Shown here: one piece after another, positions 10,358-18,764 of the stretch
How the letters are laid out: each line of letters begins with the position of its first letter
Numbering within the stretch: the stretch's first letter is position 1
NCBI RefSeq assembly: GCF_026262505.1
Contig: NC_067204.1
Coordinates: forward strand, 4,187,797-4,251,796
Reading direction: 5' to 3'
DNA: 64,000 nt
Source: Trichomonas vaginalis G3
Lineage: Eukaryota > Parabasalia > Trichomonadida > Trichomonadidae
Notes under the pieces: model-generated
Seen by the model: the letters and a program-made list of their open reading frames with translations, nothing else
Told to the model about the DNA's origin: nothing
Databases searched by the model: none
Position numbers and translations under genes: made by a program

Positions 10358-10492
10358 TCATTTTTCATTCTGTTTTGGTTTCAGCAACTTTTCAAGTTGT
10401 TGTCTTGTCAGTAACTTTAATTTTAACTTTGGATCAAATATTGGGTTTCCATCTTTATCTCTTCCAATAACACCATATGGTAGAATCTTCAT
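10358..10492 (-). CDS. Small Maverick protein, 44 aa, unknown
   Basis: A 44-residue, very basic frame begins MKILPYGVIGRDKDGNPIFD. The C-terminal LLTRQQLEKLL helix matches the pattern of the 54- and 60-residue neighbours (T-[KR]-x-[EQ]-[EV]-x-x-[LM]). The start lies in GTATAAATG. It is short, and real only if the shared upstream motif is a promoter. Confidence 0.4.
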   Translation of the reverse strand: MKILPYGVIGRDKDGNPIFDPKLKLKLLTRQQLEKLLKPKQNEK

Positions 10493-10548
10493 TTATACTA
10501 AAATAAAAATTTAAATTATGCTGTTTGCTCTTTTGGAGCTCAGGACTT

Positions 10549-10896
10549 TCATGATTTCTTCGTAAATTTCCTTAAGACTTCTTCGTAATGAGCGTAAATG
10601 ACCCAAAAATAAGCCGCTAGCGGCAAGGGCGAAGCCCATGTTTAGGGTAGAAGGTTAGATCTAACCTCTTTTCTAACCTCTTTTCTAACCTCATGAATTT
10701 TCATGAATTTTCATGATTTCTTCGTAAATTTCCTTAAGACTTCTTCGTAAATTTCCTTAAGACTTCTTCGTAATGAGCGTAAATGACCCAAAAATAAGCC
10801 GCTAGCGGCAAGGGCGAAACCCATGTTTAGGGTAGAAGGTTAGATCTAACCTCTTTTCTAACCTCTTTTCTAACCTCATGAATTTTCATGAATTTT
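10549..10896. repeat. Tandem 160-185-bp repeat with two palindromes per unit
   Basis: Two near-identical units start at 10549 and 10711; the second carries one extra 23-24-base TTCGTAAATTTCCTTAAGAC segment. Each contains a twin hairpin (GCCGCTAGCGGC at 10613 and 10798, followed two bases on by GGGCGAA-type stems) and the 16-base palindrome AGGTTAGATCTAACCT (10652-10667 and 10837-10852), followed by repeats of CTTTTCTAACCTC. This stretch is non-coding and directly precedes the two KilA-N-region genes. Confidence 0.9.
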
Positions 10897-10897
10897 C

Positions 10898-10973
10898 ATG
10901 AATTTCCTTAAGATAGAAAAAATAAAGTTAGTTTTATTTTATTTATTTTTTTATTTTGTATGTAAGAACAGAA
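10898..10973 (+). promoter_or_regulatory. Duplicated upstream region of gene at 10974
   Basis: About 75 bases ending at the start codon are nearly identical to the 12041-12117 segment before the next gene: CATGAATTTCCTTAAGATAG, then a T-rich run, then TTTTGTATNTAA and the ATG. Sharing confined to the 5' flank and first codons (MSTT-type) suggests a common promoter. Confidence 0.65.
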
Positions 10974-11951
10974 ATGTCAACAATCAGCACAACAACAATC
11001 GGCACAACAACAATTCAAGCCGCGAACGGCGGGACTCTGTCCACAACAACAGCACCAAACTCGTTAGTCATGAATCCTACGTCAATGTTAGTAGAGATGA
11101 AAAACTTCATTCCTTCTTCATATACTTTCGAAACAAAAATCCAGAAGATAAAGCAAGAACTGTTAACAAGTAATTTAGACTGTAGTGCGAAAGATGAAAC
11201 AAATGAAGAATATCTTTATGAAATGCAGGACATTATTGACCATTTGCCTAAACTACCTGAAATCCAACAACAAAAACTAACTATTCCTGAATTCGACGAA
11301 ATTGAAGTGAAACCAACTGACTCGGTAGAAATAAAGAAGTTCATACGAAAGGTAAATTATGAATTCCTTGGTTTTCATTGCAACCATAAGGTTATGGACA
11401 AAGATTGTGATATGGTATATAAAAACATCTCTGACATATATAAATCGGAGGAGTTTAAGACATACAACAACTTTGTTTCATTAGTTGCAAAATGTGTATG
11501 GCAGATAAGAGATAAAGATAGAAGGGGTAAAATATGGAACGAACAAATAAAACCAACAGCTTTTGAGTTAAAGAAAACCATTGACGCCTTGGTTGTTCTA
11601 GCAGGTAAGGTTTCAGAATATAACGCAAAAATGAACCCACAATGTTCTAAATGTAAAGCAGCAATTAGGAAATATAACTACTCCGTCAAAGAGATAGAAC
11701 GTATGCGAAACGACTATGCTGACTTAAAGAAAGAAGTAGAGAAACCAGCAGAAAATAAAATGAACATGTTAGAATTTCTGAACAAAAACTATCCAACAGT
11801 TGACGATTTCCTTCTATCTGATGTCAAGAAGAAGTATAAAGAAACTTTCGGTATCGTTAAAACATTTGATATCCTCAGCGAAGAAATAGAAGCTACGAAA
11901 CTGTTTAAAGTCTCACGAATTCATAACGTTTACCATGTAAAACGCTTATAA
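10974..11951 (+). CDS. Maverick accessory protein, unknown (KilA-N gene neighbour)
   Basis: A 325-residue protein starts at the ATG within the conserved 5' segment. After a Thr/Ile-rich low-complexity N-terminus (about 35 residues) it has a mixed alpha/beta region, a CxxC pair (PQCSKCKAAIRKYN, about residue 225), a coiled-coil of about 30 residues and a C-terminal region with FLNKNYPTVDDFL. I recognise no domain firmly. It shares promoter, N-terminal style and 3' palindrome with the next gene, so the two form a paired cassette, probably of regulatory or host-interaction type as in large DNA viruses (inference). Confidence 0.55.
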   Translation: MSTISTTTIGTTTIQAANGGTLSTTTAPNSLVMNPTSMLVEMKNFIPSSYTFETKIQKIKQELLTSNLDCSAKDETNEEYLYEMQDIIDHLPKLPEIQQQKLTIPEFDEIEVKPTDSVEIKKFIRKVNYEFLGFHCNHKVMDKDCDMVYKNISDIYKSEEFKTYNNFVSLVAKCVWQIRDKDRRGKIWNEQIKPTAFELKKTIDALVVLAGKVSEYNAKMNPQCSKCKAAIRKYNYSVKEIERMRNDYADLKKEVEKPAENKMNMLEFLNKNYPTVDDFLLSDVKKKYKETFGIVKTFDILSEEIEATKLFKVSRIHNVYHVKRL

Positions 11952-11982
11952 AATAACTGGGGTAGAAAAGAGGTTAGAAAAG

Positions 11983-11998
11983 AGGTTAGATCTAACCT
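11983..11998. repeat. Palindrome AGGTTAGATCTAACCT (third copy)
   Basis: This is the same 16-base palindrome as at 10652 and 10837, but with its flanks inverted: GAGGTTAGAAAA precedes and TCTACCCTAAAT follows. It lies 31 bases after the stop of the preceding gene. Confidence 0.9.
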
Positions 11999-12040
11999 TC
12001 TACCCTAAATTATATTTTTATTGAATTCAGCAACAAAAAT

Positions 12041-12117
12041 CATGAATTTCCTTAAGATAGAAAAAATAAAGTTAGTTTTATTTTATTTATTTTTTTATTT
12101 TGTATATAAAGACAGAT
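12041..12117 (+). promoter_or_regulatory. Duplicated upstream region of gene at 12118
   Basis: This segment is nearly identical to 10898-10973. It carries the CCTTAAGATAG motif about 65 bases before the ATG and a TTTTGTATATAA stretch just before it. Confidence 0.65.
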
Positions 12118-12975
12118 ATGTCAACAACAGAGAACACAACAACAGAGAACACAACAACAGAGAACACAACAACAGTTATCGTTCATGAAGCTATAAATGA
12201 AGAATATGAGTACATACAGTTTAACAAACAACTCCGTCTCATTCGTTCGGTCAAAGATGACATGTACCAAATGCAAAGTATAATGAATGCTCTTCATTCT
12301 ACAAAGCAAGCATATCATTGGTTTGAAAACCAACAGACAAAAGAACTTTTAGAAGAATTTCCTCATATGTTTGCTTCCCTCGAAAAACCGAGGGAAGAGA
12401 TTCCGTACGAAAATCGCAAGAATTTGGCTCCTGGTTTGAAAGGATATTATGTTCATAGACTTTTAGTAAATGCTGTTGCAATGTGGGCTTCACCTCGCTA
12501 TGCTTGTTATATTTTCATGATGTTAGATGAAATTCACAGACAAGAACGTGAAAAGATGGAAAAGAAACTTCATGCAAAAGATGAAGTCATTGAAGCAAAA
12601 GACAAAAACATACAGAAAAGAATACCACGTTCGGTACCAAAAGGAAAGGAAAAGAACTATAAGTATATGATTTATACTGAAGAGATGGAAAATGAAGAAG
12701 ATAAAGATATGGTTATGTTGCATTTAGTCAGAAGAAACAACAAAAGCTTTTATGACTTAGCTAAGATTTACAAATCTGACAGAAACTGGTTCTATCGTGA
12801 AAACTTACCGATTTCAATGACCCCAAATGAACAAGTTAAACAAATAGTTCAAGATACTTTACCTCAAACACACTATGATATTAAAGGTTGCACAATACTT
12901 ACATTCAAAGAAGATTTGCCATTACTGAAGGAAAAAATAACAGAATATTTCGATAACTTCAAAGAGGAAGAATGA
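12118..12975 (+). CDS. KilA-N/MSV199-like protein of Maverick
   Basis: A 285-residue protein. After ENTTT repeats from a 15-bp tandem repeat, residues about 95-150 show NLAPGLKGYYVHRLLVNAVA then WASPRYACYIFMMLDE. This matches the end of KilA-N/MSV199 DNA-binding domains of large DNA viruses and phages (KGxYVH, then W.SP.FA). A short coiled-coil and a basic C-terminal region follow. Such proteins are presumed DNA-binding regulators. A perfect 9-bp hairpin (12374-12397) lies inside the reading frame. The start is the ATG inside the duplicated 5' segment. Confidence 0.7.
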   Translation: MSTTENTTTENTTTENTTTVIVHEAINEEYEYIQFNKQLRLIRSVKDDMYQMQSIMNALHSTKQAYHWFENQQTKELLEEFPHMFASLEKPREEIPYENRKNLAPGLKGYYVHRLLVNAVAMWASPRYACYIFMMLDEIHRQEREKMEKKLHAKDEVIEAKDKNIQKRIPRSVPKGKEKNYKYMIYTEEMENEEDKDMVMLHLVRRNNKSFYDLAKIYKSDRNWFYRENLPISMTPNEQVKQIVQDTLPQTHYDIKGCTILTFKEDLPLLKEKITEYFDNFKEEE

Positions 12976-13028
12976 AGTCACAACAACATTAATGAAGAAG
13001 TCACAACAACATTAACGAAGAGAGAATG

Positions 13029-13044
13029 AGGTTAGATCTAACCT
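13029..13044. repeat. Palindrome AGGTTAGATCTAACCT (fourth copy)
   Basis: This is the fourth copy, in the same orientation as the third, 53 bases after the stop of the KilA-N-like gene, and is followed by TCTACCCTAAATTATATTTTT. Just before it, a 24-base GAAGTCACAACAACATTAA-type unit is repeated twice. Confidence 0.9.
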
Positions 13045-13184
13045 TCTACCCTAAATTATATTTTTGCCTTCCTCCTTTCGTAAATGTCATGTTGTCATCA
13101 TTTTTAAAAGAAGTTAATTTAACCTGGTGACGTAGTGACACTGAAAAAAAAATTAATTACAGACATAAAATATATTTAGTTCAT

Positions 13185-14927
13185 TCATTGAACTCTATAC
13201 CATGCGAAACAGTCATGTAAATGGTGGCATGTATCTTTACTTTGTCCCGTTGTTTGTGTATATCCTGAAACGCGATGTGTATGGTTTCCTTCTCCCTGAG
13301 TGTCACTCCAGTAACAATTTATGGCAAATTTAACATCATCTTTAACATCATATCCTTTACCTTTTGTCATTCCTGACCAATCCCAATATCTATGCTTATG
13401 CCAACCTGCTTGAGATGTACTTAAATCTATGTAGTGACTGTGTGCAGGTAAATTTTCACCTGTAATCGTTTTACTTCCCCCTGTTTCCTTTGAAGAGTTT
13501 GCACAATACAAAAACCTGTCAACTATTTGTTCCCATGCACCAACACCAAACATTGCTTGAGGACCTCTCACATCCATAGATGTATAAATAGAACCTACTG
13601 GGTTCATTAAATCAAACATATGAGATATTATAGGATTGTCTCTTTTGAACTTAAAATATAGTGTAACTATTTCGGGTTTCTTCTGGTTTGTGTCAGAATA
13701 TTTTTTATAATATAATCTTATGTTTTCAGGGTATGTAAAATCTTGACTATAATATTTATTTTTGTCATCTGTATAATAATATACTATTCTCGTTTTTTCT
13801 ATTGCATTATATCTTTTATATCTATAATATTCTAAATATAATGTTTGCTTTTTTGGGTCTACACGTGCGTCAACACCATAGTCATAATAATATGGTGCTG
13901 GAGCTGGGTTAGGCAATGTCATATCTGTCATTTCATAAACTCTTAAATATTTCTTTTGTTCGTCTCCATATAAGTTTAAGTAACAGTTGTTGTCTAATGG
14001 AACTTTAACTTGTGTACCATTATTCTTTATATAGCTTACATACATTTCATTGTTATTTTTCGGAATGAGTTTATACCGTATACCATTTTTTAAGGAGTGT
14101 ACAAACTCCCATCTAAAATATTTATTTTCTTCATTGACAGAAAAGTCACCAACAATAGTTTCAATATTTTTTGTTCCTATCAAACTTTGGTATATTTCGT
14201 TAACATATTCCTTATCTGCTTTCTTTGCTAACTCATCGTTAACATATTCCTTATCTGCTTTCTTTGCTAACTCATCGTTAACATATTCCTTATCTGCTTT
14301 CTTTGCTAACTCATCGTTAACATATTCCTTATCTGCTTTCTTTGCTAACTCATCGTTAACAAATGATATATCTGCTTTAAGGTCTAAACATTCTGAAACC
14401 CATCCTGTATCAGCTTTAGTTTTAAGAATCTTTGATGTCCATTCATGATACCATTCAACCCTTTCTATAATTTCATTATCTTTTTCATTAACATATTCCT
14501 TATCTGCTTTCTTTGCTAACTCATCGTTAACATATTCCTTATCTGCTTTCTTTGCTAACTCATCGTTAACATATTCCTTATCTGCTTTCTTTGCTAACTC
14601 ATCGTTAACATATTCCTTATCTGCTTTCTTTGCTAACTCATCGTTAACATATTCCTTATCTGCTTTCTTCATTATGTCATTTAGGAAACCTTTTATGAAT
14701 TCCTCATTTAAATTAAATCTTCCAATCTTCAAAACTTTAGGAAATGCATTTAATGCGTAATATCTTTGTTCTTCTGGTGGAATTGATGTTATATCATCCG
14801 TTATACCTTTAATTTTAGAATTCATAAATAAAATTTCTTTTATATTTGATATCACTGCACCACCTTTGCAAACGAATTCGAAATGGTCATTTTTCAATAC
14901 TATCTCCAAATCTCCATATTTCAACAT
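13185..14927 (-). CDS. Tail-fibre-like protein with phage tail-collar domain
   Basis: A 580-residue open frame. Residues about 90-250 hold two blocks of a 13-residue repeat (KADKEYVNDELAK), about five units each, separated by about 45 residues; such repeats usually form long coiled-coil or fibre shafts. The C-terminal region from about residue 430 begins PVGSIYTSM and has FGVGAWEQIVDRFL, then LPAHSHYIDL and GNHTHRV, the pattern of phage tail-collar/receptor-binding tips, with His-rich motifs that in phages bind metal. I infer a virion spike for attaching to host cells. It is the first of the minus-strand virion cluster and looks whole. Confidence 0.8.
   Translation of the reverse strand: MLKYGDLEIVLKNDHFEFVCKGGAVISNIKEILFMNSKIKGITDDITSIPPEEQRYYALNAFPKVLKIGRFNLNEEFIKGFLNDIMKKADKEYVNDELAKKADKEYVNDELAKKADKEYVNDELAKKADKEYVNDELAKKADKEYVNEKDNEIIERVEWYHEWTSKILKTKADTGWVSECLDLKADISFVNDELAKKADKEYVNDELAKKADKEYVNDELAKKADKEYVNDELAKKADKEYVNEIYQSLIGTKNIETIVGDFSVNEENKYFRWEFVHSLKNGIRYKLIPKNNNEMYVSYIKNNGTQVKVPLDNNCYLNLYGDEQKKYLRVYEMTDMTLPNPAPAPYYYDYGVDARVDPKKQTLYLEYYRYKRYNAIEKTRIVYYYTDDKNKYYSQDFTYPENIRLYYKKYSDTNQKKPEIVTLYFKFKRDNPIISHMFDLMNPVGSIYTSMDVRGPQAMFGVGAWEQIVDRFLYCANSSKETGGSKTITGENLPAHSHYIDLSTSQAGWHKHRYWDWSGMTKGKGYDVKDDVKFAINCYWSDTQGEGNHTHRVSGYTQTTGQSKDTCHHLHDCFAWYRVQ
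14198..14670. repeat. Two blocks of 39-bp in-frame repeats
   Basis: Blocks at about 14198-14365 and 14488-14670 contain near-identical 39-base units encoding KADKEYVNDELAK. Near-perfect nucleotide identity between units means recent homogenisation or expansion. Confidence 0.9.
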
Positions 14928-15063
14928 TTGCGTTTGTTCTGGCCGTCTCTTTGAATTATATGCATATATGGCGTATGTAATGGTCCTGCGCCTTAAGTTG
15001 TTGTAGTTGCTGTTGTTTAATCATTTATTACGATTTAAAATAAATATTTAATCTGTTATCTCA

Positions 15064-15300
15064 TCAGCTATTTTTTTCTATTTGAAATTGCCATAATATT
15101 TCATTCATAAATTCTAAATCACAATCAAATAGGTCAGTTATTCTAAATTTAATATTTGATAAATCTTTTGAATGAAGAATAAATGAATTCCCGGATAATT
15201 GAAACGGATATGATAAAGAAAATATGTTTAAGTTGATGGATAAAATGTTTTGTATTGATGGGTAAGAGTTAGGGTCTAATGTTTGATGTGAAAATCTCAT
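15064..15300 (-). CDS. Small Maverick protein, unknown
   Basis: A 78-residue frame starts at the ATG giving MRFSHQTLDPNSYPS, seven bases after the stop of the gene upstream of it on the same strand. It looks beta-rich (NLNIFSLSYPFQLSGNSFIL), in the style of small virion proteins. I recognise no domain. Confidence 0.45.
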   Translation of the reverse strand: MRFSHQTLDPNSYPSIQNILSINLNIFSLSYPFQLSGNSFILHSKDLSNIKFRITDLFDCDLEFMNEILWQFQIEKNS

Positions 15301-15307
15301 TGGGGTA

Positions 15308-15784
15308 TTAACTTTCACATTTGATTAAAATGAAATTGGACCCAGTGTCAGAATACAAAACATCCCCAACATCTTTTTCAAAATTTAATATCCCCAACAA
15401 TGAACGAAGACGAGGAGTACAAAATTTAATTTTCAGCGGAAATTTAATAAGGTTATTTATTTCATCAAGTTCAAAAAGTTTATCAGGTTTTGATTTAAAA
15501 TTTTCTTCATACCATACGATAAATGATTCATTTAAATAACTTAAAATCATGTTAATATCCCATTTCGTTATCACATTATTTATATACATATCATACGTTT
15601 TTAGGTCTACGACCCCGCCGCTATGCGGCTCATGGTCATCTTTAATAAATGATATATAATCTGAAGGGTCTAAAAGAATGGGATTAAATTTACCACTCAC
15701 AGAAACGAGAGTAACATTATAAATTCCGCTAACTGTTAAATTTAATTCACAGTTATTATTCGAAATAATATTGATAATTGACAT
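15308..15784 (-). CDS. Small Maverick protein, unknown (contains a twin hairpin)
   Basis: A 158-residue, beta-rich protein with an N-terminal SNNNCELNLTVSGIYNVTLV strand pattern suggestive of a jelly-roll or decoration protein (weak inference). A GC-rich twin hairpin (15604-15629) lies inside the frame and encodes the HSGGVVDL part. It is tightly followed by the next minus-strand gene. No family is recognised. Confidence 0.5.
   Translation of the reverse strand: MSIINIISNNNCELNLTVSGIYNVTLVSVSGKFNPILLDPSDYISFIKDDHEPHSGGVVDLKTYDMYINNVITKWDINMILSYLNESFIVWYEENFKSKPDKLFELDEINNLIKFPLKIKFCTPRLRSLLGILNFEKDVGDVLYSDTGSNFILIKCES
15604..15629. repeat. Twin triloop hairpins (within a gene)
   Basis: GGTC-TAC-GACC (15604-15614), two bases, then GCCGC-TAT-GCGGC (15617-15629). 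It has the same architecture as at 9528 and 10019 but unrelated stem sequence. Confidence 0.8.
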
Positions 15785-15805
15785 TTTTTTATTACGATTA
15801 AAAAT

Positions 15806-16285
15806 ATGGTAAAGCGTTATTTTCCAGTGATAAATAAAACTAGAATAAGATTACCTCAAGAATTCATAAATTCAACGAATAAGAAATTCATTCATGTTAT
15901 AAATTTTAGTGTTTTCAGAAAATATGAGTCGATGTCATATTCATCATCAGGTTATATTTCACTTCATTCAAATTTAGTTCAATCAAACCCATATAATGAC
16001 CATTTCATAAGATTTTCAGATGGTATTAAAAATGTAATTGATAGATTAAAATATGAACAGATTGACAATATCGAATTTTTGGAATTTTGGTTTAAATATC
16101 CCGATGGAAAAAAGATTGAAGTTAAAGATAAAGCTGATACTATAACAAAAACAATTACAATGACCGATCCGGATAGTGGGGAACAAAAAGAAATAAAACA
16201 AACGATAGAAACTGGTGAAAGGTCAATTATTATCGATTATGATTCAAAGGATTATTATTCGATAATGTTAATGCTTGAATATTAA
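15806..16285 (+). CDS. Maverick protein, 159 aa, unknown
   Basis: The only sizeable plus-strand gene inside the virion cluster, divergent from 15784 with 21 bases between starts, so both share one A/T-rich promoter. The protein is beta-rich with a central FLEFWFKYPDGKKI and a TITKTITMTDPDSGEQKEI hairpin-like segment. It resembles a small structural protein; I recognise no domain. Its end overlaps the end of the convergent gene at 16282 by four bases. Confidence 0.5.
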   Translation: MVKRYFPVINKTRIRLPQEFINSTNKKFIHVINFSVFRKYESMSYSSSGYISLHSNLVQSNPYNDHFIRFSDGIKNVIDRLKYEQIDNIEFLEFWFKYPDGKKIEVKDKADTITKTITMTDPDSGEQKEIKQTIETGERSIIIDYDSKDYYSIMLMLEY

Positions 16286-16623
16286 ATAGCCTTAACAAAG
16301 AATTTTTCAAGTGATATTTTATATTCATCAACTATTTTATTATAAATATCATTATATGTTAAATGAAGTTCAGTTGTTGTTCCGTTCTTTGATATCTTAA
16401 TTGTGCTAATATCCTTTATAGGATTTATTTTTGCAACTGTTCCGCAGCATGAAACCTCATCATCTATGAAAAATTGAATCTTCACGTCTGAATCTTGAAC
16501 ATCACAAAGAATGGCGATAATGTGAATTAATGATTCATAAGGTAAAATAATTAAACCGGATTGGTCAATTAAATTTATTATTGAATCATAATTATCAGTT
16601 ATGATATCACGGTAAATTTTCAT
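16282..16623 (-). CDS. Maverick protein, 113 aa, unknown
   Basis: A small frame with an N-terminal helix (YRDIITDNYDSIINLIDQSG), a hydrophobic stretch (LIHIIAILCDV) and a beta-rich rest. No family is recognised. It lies in the minus-strand virion cluster, 17 bases downstream of the 16641-16982 frame. Confidence 0.45.
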   Translation of the reverse strand: MKIYRDIITDNYDSIINLIDQSGLIILPYESLIHIIAILCDVQDSDVKIQFFIDDEVSCCGTVAKINPIKDISTIKISKNGTTTELHLTYNDIYNKIVDEYKISLEKFFVKAI

Positions 16624-16640
16624 TAATTCAGAATTAATGT

Positions 16641-16982
16641 CTATTTTATATGGCGCATTGCGACTGTAATCGTAGATTCCTGGGTTCTCGATGTTTGATG
16701 AAAGAGGTGGGGGGTATGTTGGATAAGTGGGAATTTCAACAGGTTCTTTACCAGGTTCAGATAAAATGATTGGGTCTCCATTCTCAGGTTTTCTTCATTC
16801 TCCTCATTCTTCGGTAAGTCACGAGTTAATAAATTTGGTTGAGTTGCTGACCTTGTTAATTCAGGACTAACATTAACTTTAACATTTTGAATAATTCGTG
16901 ATTTATCATCATTTACGTTATAACCAACCGTAATCTCTGCTTTTGCGTTAGTGTTCTTTTGACTAGTGAAACGTCTTCTCAT
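16641..16982 (-). pseudogene. Maverick virion-cluster frame, likely broken
   Basis: A short frame starts MRRRFTSQKN in the ATATAAATG context, basic at its N-terminus and then beta-rich (KAEITVGYNVNDDKSRIIQN). It probably is a remnant of a minor virion protein. No family is recognised. Confidence 0.4.
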
Positions 16983-17014
16983 TTATATTCGAATAAAAAA
17001 ATATATTTAAACTT

Positions 17015-17914
17015 TTATTTTGCTGGAACTTTTGAATCTATTATTTCCTGTATTTGTTCATGAAGTTGATTTTTAGCATTTTCATCGAAATTAATAGACC
17101 GAATATATTCATTAATTGCATTCTTATAATCATTTGATTTCTCAAATTTTCTTTTATCTGATTCCTTAACTAAATCATAAGTTAAACCTCGTTGCTGATA
17201 TAATGGTTTCTTAATTAAATCTTTGAATGCTTGAGATAAAGCACCTGATGCAATTCTTGCTACTATAATTGGTTGGAATTGCTGTTTAAGTTCATCTTTA
17301 ACATTTGCGAAAACTGGATCGAATAAAGCAACTTTAAAGAATTTCTTAGCTGGAATTTCAGGTCTTAAATTTGCATATTGACCATCAAACTGGTTAGAAT
17401 ATCGTGGTAATCCATCCGGTCCCTCTTCAATAGCATTTAATTCTTCATTGAAGTAAGAATATGGATTATGACGGTATGAATTAATTGGACCATTTTCACC
17501 TTCTCCAATGTATTGTTTAACAGCTTTTCCATTTTCATCAAATTGCATAGGATAATGTTCATTATATGCTTTACGTTTAGGATAATCCGTCATTGTTAAT
17601 TTATACCCATTTATGACTTTAATATTTCCTTGACCATCAGTAACGAAAACTTCATTTATTCCATCAGGTTTTCCATTTGGACCCGTAATGTCTGCTTCGT
17701 GTGCTTCCCAATTTGGTCCGTGACGTTTGGCATATGCTTGAGCTTCTGGTAATGTTAAAACGTTTCTCATTTGTTTAACATCCTTTTGAAGACCGGCAAC
17801 AATGTGGACTAATTCTTTCATTCCGTCTGGAACTTTCATAGTTCTATTATATGCACCCTTTTTGTTTGTTCCTTGTTTTAATGGAACCTGTAGAAGATTT
17901 GCTATTTCTGTCAT
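17015..17914 (-). CDS. Conserved-looking Maverick virion protein, unknown
   Basis: A 299-residue protein with a basic N-terminal segment, a short coiled-coil ([20 protein letters not shown], about 32-51), a glycine/proline-rich middle with [20 protein letters not shown], and a helical C-terminus. It lies between the ATPase and minor genes. I believe proteins of this kind recur in trichomonad Mavericks, but I cannot name a domain; minor capsid or scaffold is a guess from context. Confidence 0.55.
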   Translation of the reverse strand: MTEIANLLQVPLKQGTNKKGAYNRTMKVPDGMKELVHIVAGLQKDVKQMRNVLTLPEAQAYAKRHGPNWEAHEADITGPNGKPDGINEVFVTDGQGNIKVINGYKLTMTDYPKRKAYNEHYPMQFDENGKAVKQYIGEGENGPINSYRHNPYSYFNEELNAIEEGPDGLPRYSNQFDGQYANLRPEIPAKKFFKVALFDPVFANVKDELKQQFQPIIVARIASGALSQAFKDLIKKPLYQQRGLTYDLVKESDKRKFEKSNDYKNAINEYIRSINFDENAKNQLHEQIQEIIDSKVPAK

Positions 17915-17954
17915 GTTTAATTATAAATAAAAAATAAAAATTAATTATAAAAAG

Positions 17955-18715
17955 TTATTCGAATTTAATGGAACCTTTATTTAAATCAACTATTATTTTT
18001 CCATGTTCTCCTAATTGTTGATATTGTGTGTAAAGTTCATTAATGCTCATTGGTAAATTCACTTGATAAAGCATAACGTTCAACTGTTGACGACTAAAAC
18101 CACTGAAAATGAAAAGGGTGGACAGGTTTGATTTAATGTTTGTGCTTAATGCTTTAAAGTATTGAACAGCCATGAAGAATGAACACTGAATGTGTCGACA
18201 TTGAGTTAATAACTGATTAAAATATGATTTCTCATTTGTTATTAGTTTTGATTTCACCGCATCATCTAGAAAAATGAGTGAATGCAAAAATTCTCTATCA
18301 AAATTTGAAATAGAAAGTGTTTCAAATAATTCATCCCGTTGTTTATCAATAATTTTATCCTCTAATCCTTGCTTCTTGATTGTATTATATAATTCTTTAT
18401 ACATTACAAAGTTTTTTAAATAATCTTCTGCTTCTTCTTGTGATAAATAAATAATTGGAATTTTGATTAAATGCTTTAAAGATTCAAATGTATCATCTGA
18501 AGGTGAACCTGAACGGTTGATATAAATTAACACATGTGAATGGGGGAAGTGTTAGCAATAATGATAATTTGTTTTAATATCGTTAATGTTTTACCTTTAT
18601 TTTGTTTACCAATTGCTGCAGTGATTGAATTTAAGTAACATTCAGAATATGGAATTTTCATTAATTTTTCCTTAGATAGAGCATTTCTATTATCACTCAA
18701 TGCTTCATTAATCAT
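17955..18715 (-). pseudogene. Packaging ATPase (FtsK/HerA, A32-like) of Maverick
   Basis: The region encodes the hallmarks of the genome-packaging ATPase: a P-loop (GKQNKGKT) near the N-terminal side, a hydrophobic strand followed by LIFLDDAV (Walker B), and a following TQCRHIQCSFFMAVQYF segment typical of the family's sensor strand. It lies next to the capsid gene, as usual in Polintons. The gene is broken (about one break). Confidence 0.75.
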
Positions 18716-18764
18716 ATCATCTACGTATGTATTATATACTCCTGCTAATTCTTCATAAGATGAT

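Noticed and set aside
14050-14448. 132-codon plus-strand frame with SLTYSLSAFFAN repeats
   Set aside because: Antisense of the 39-bp repeats in the fibre gene.
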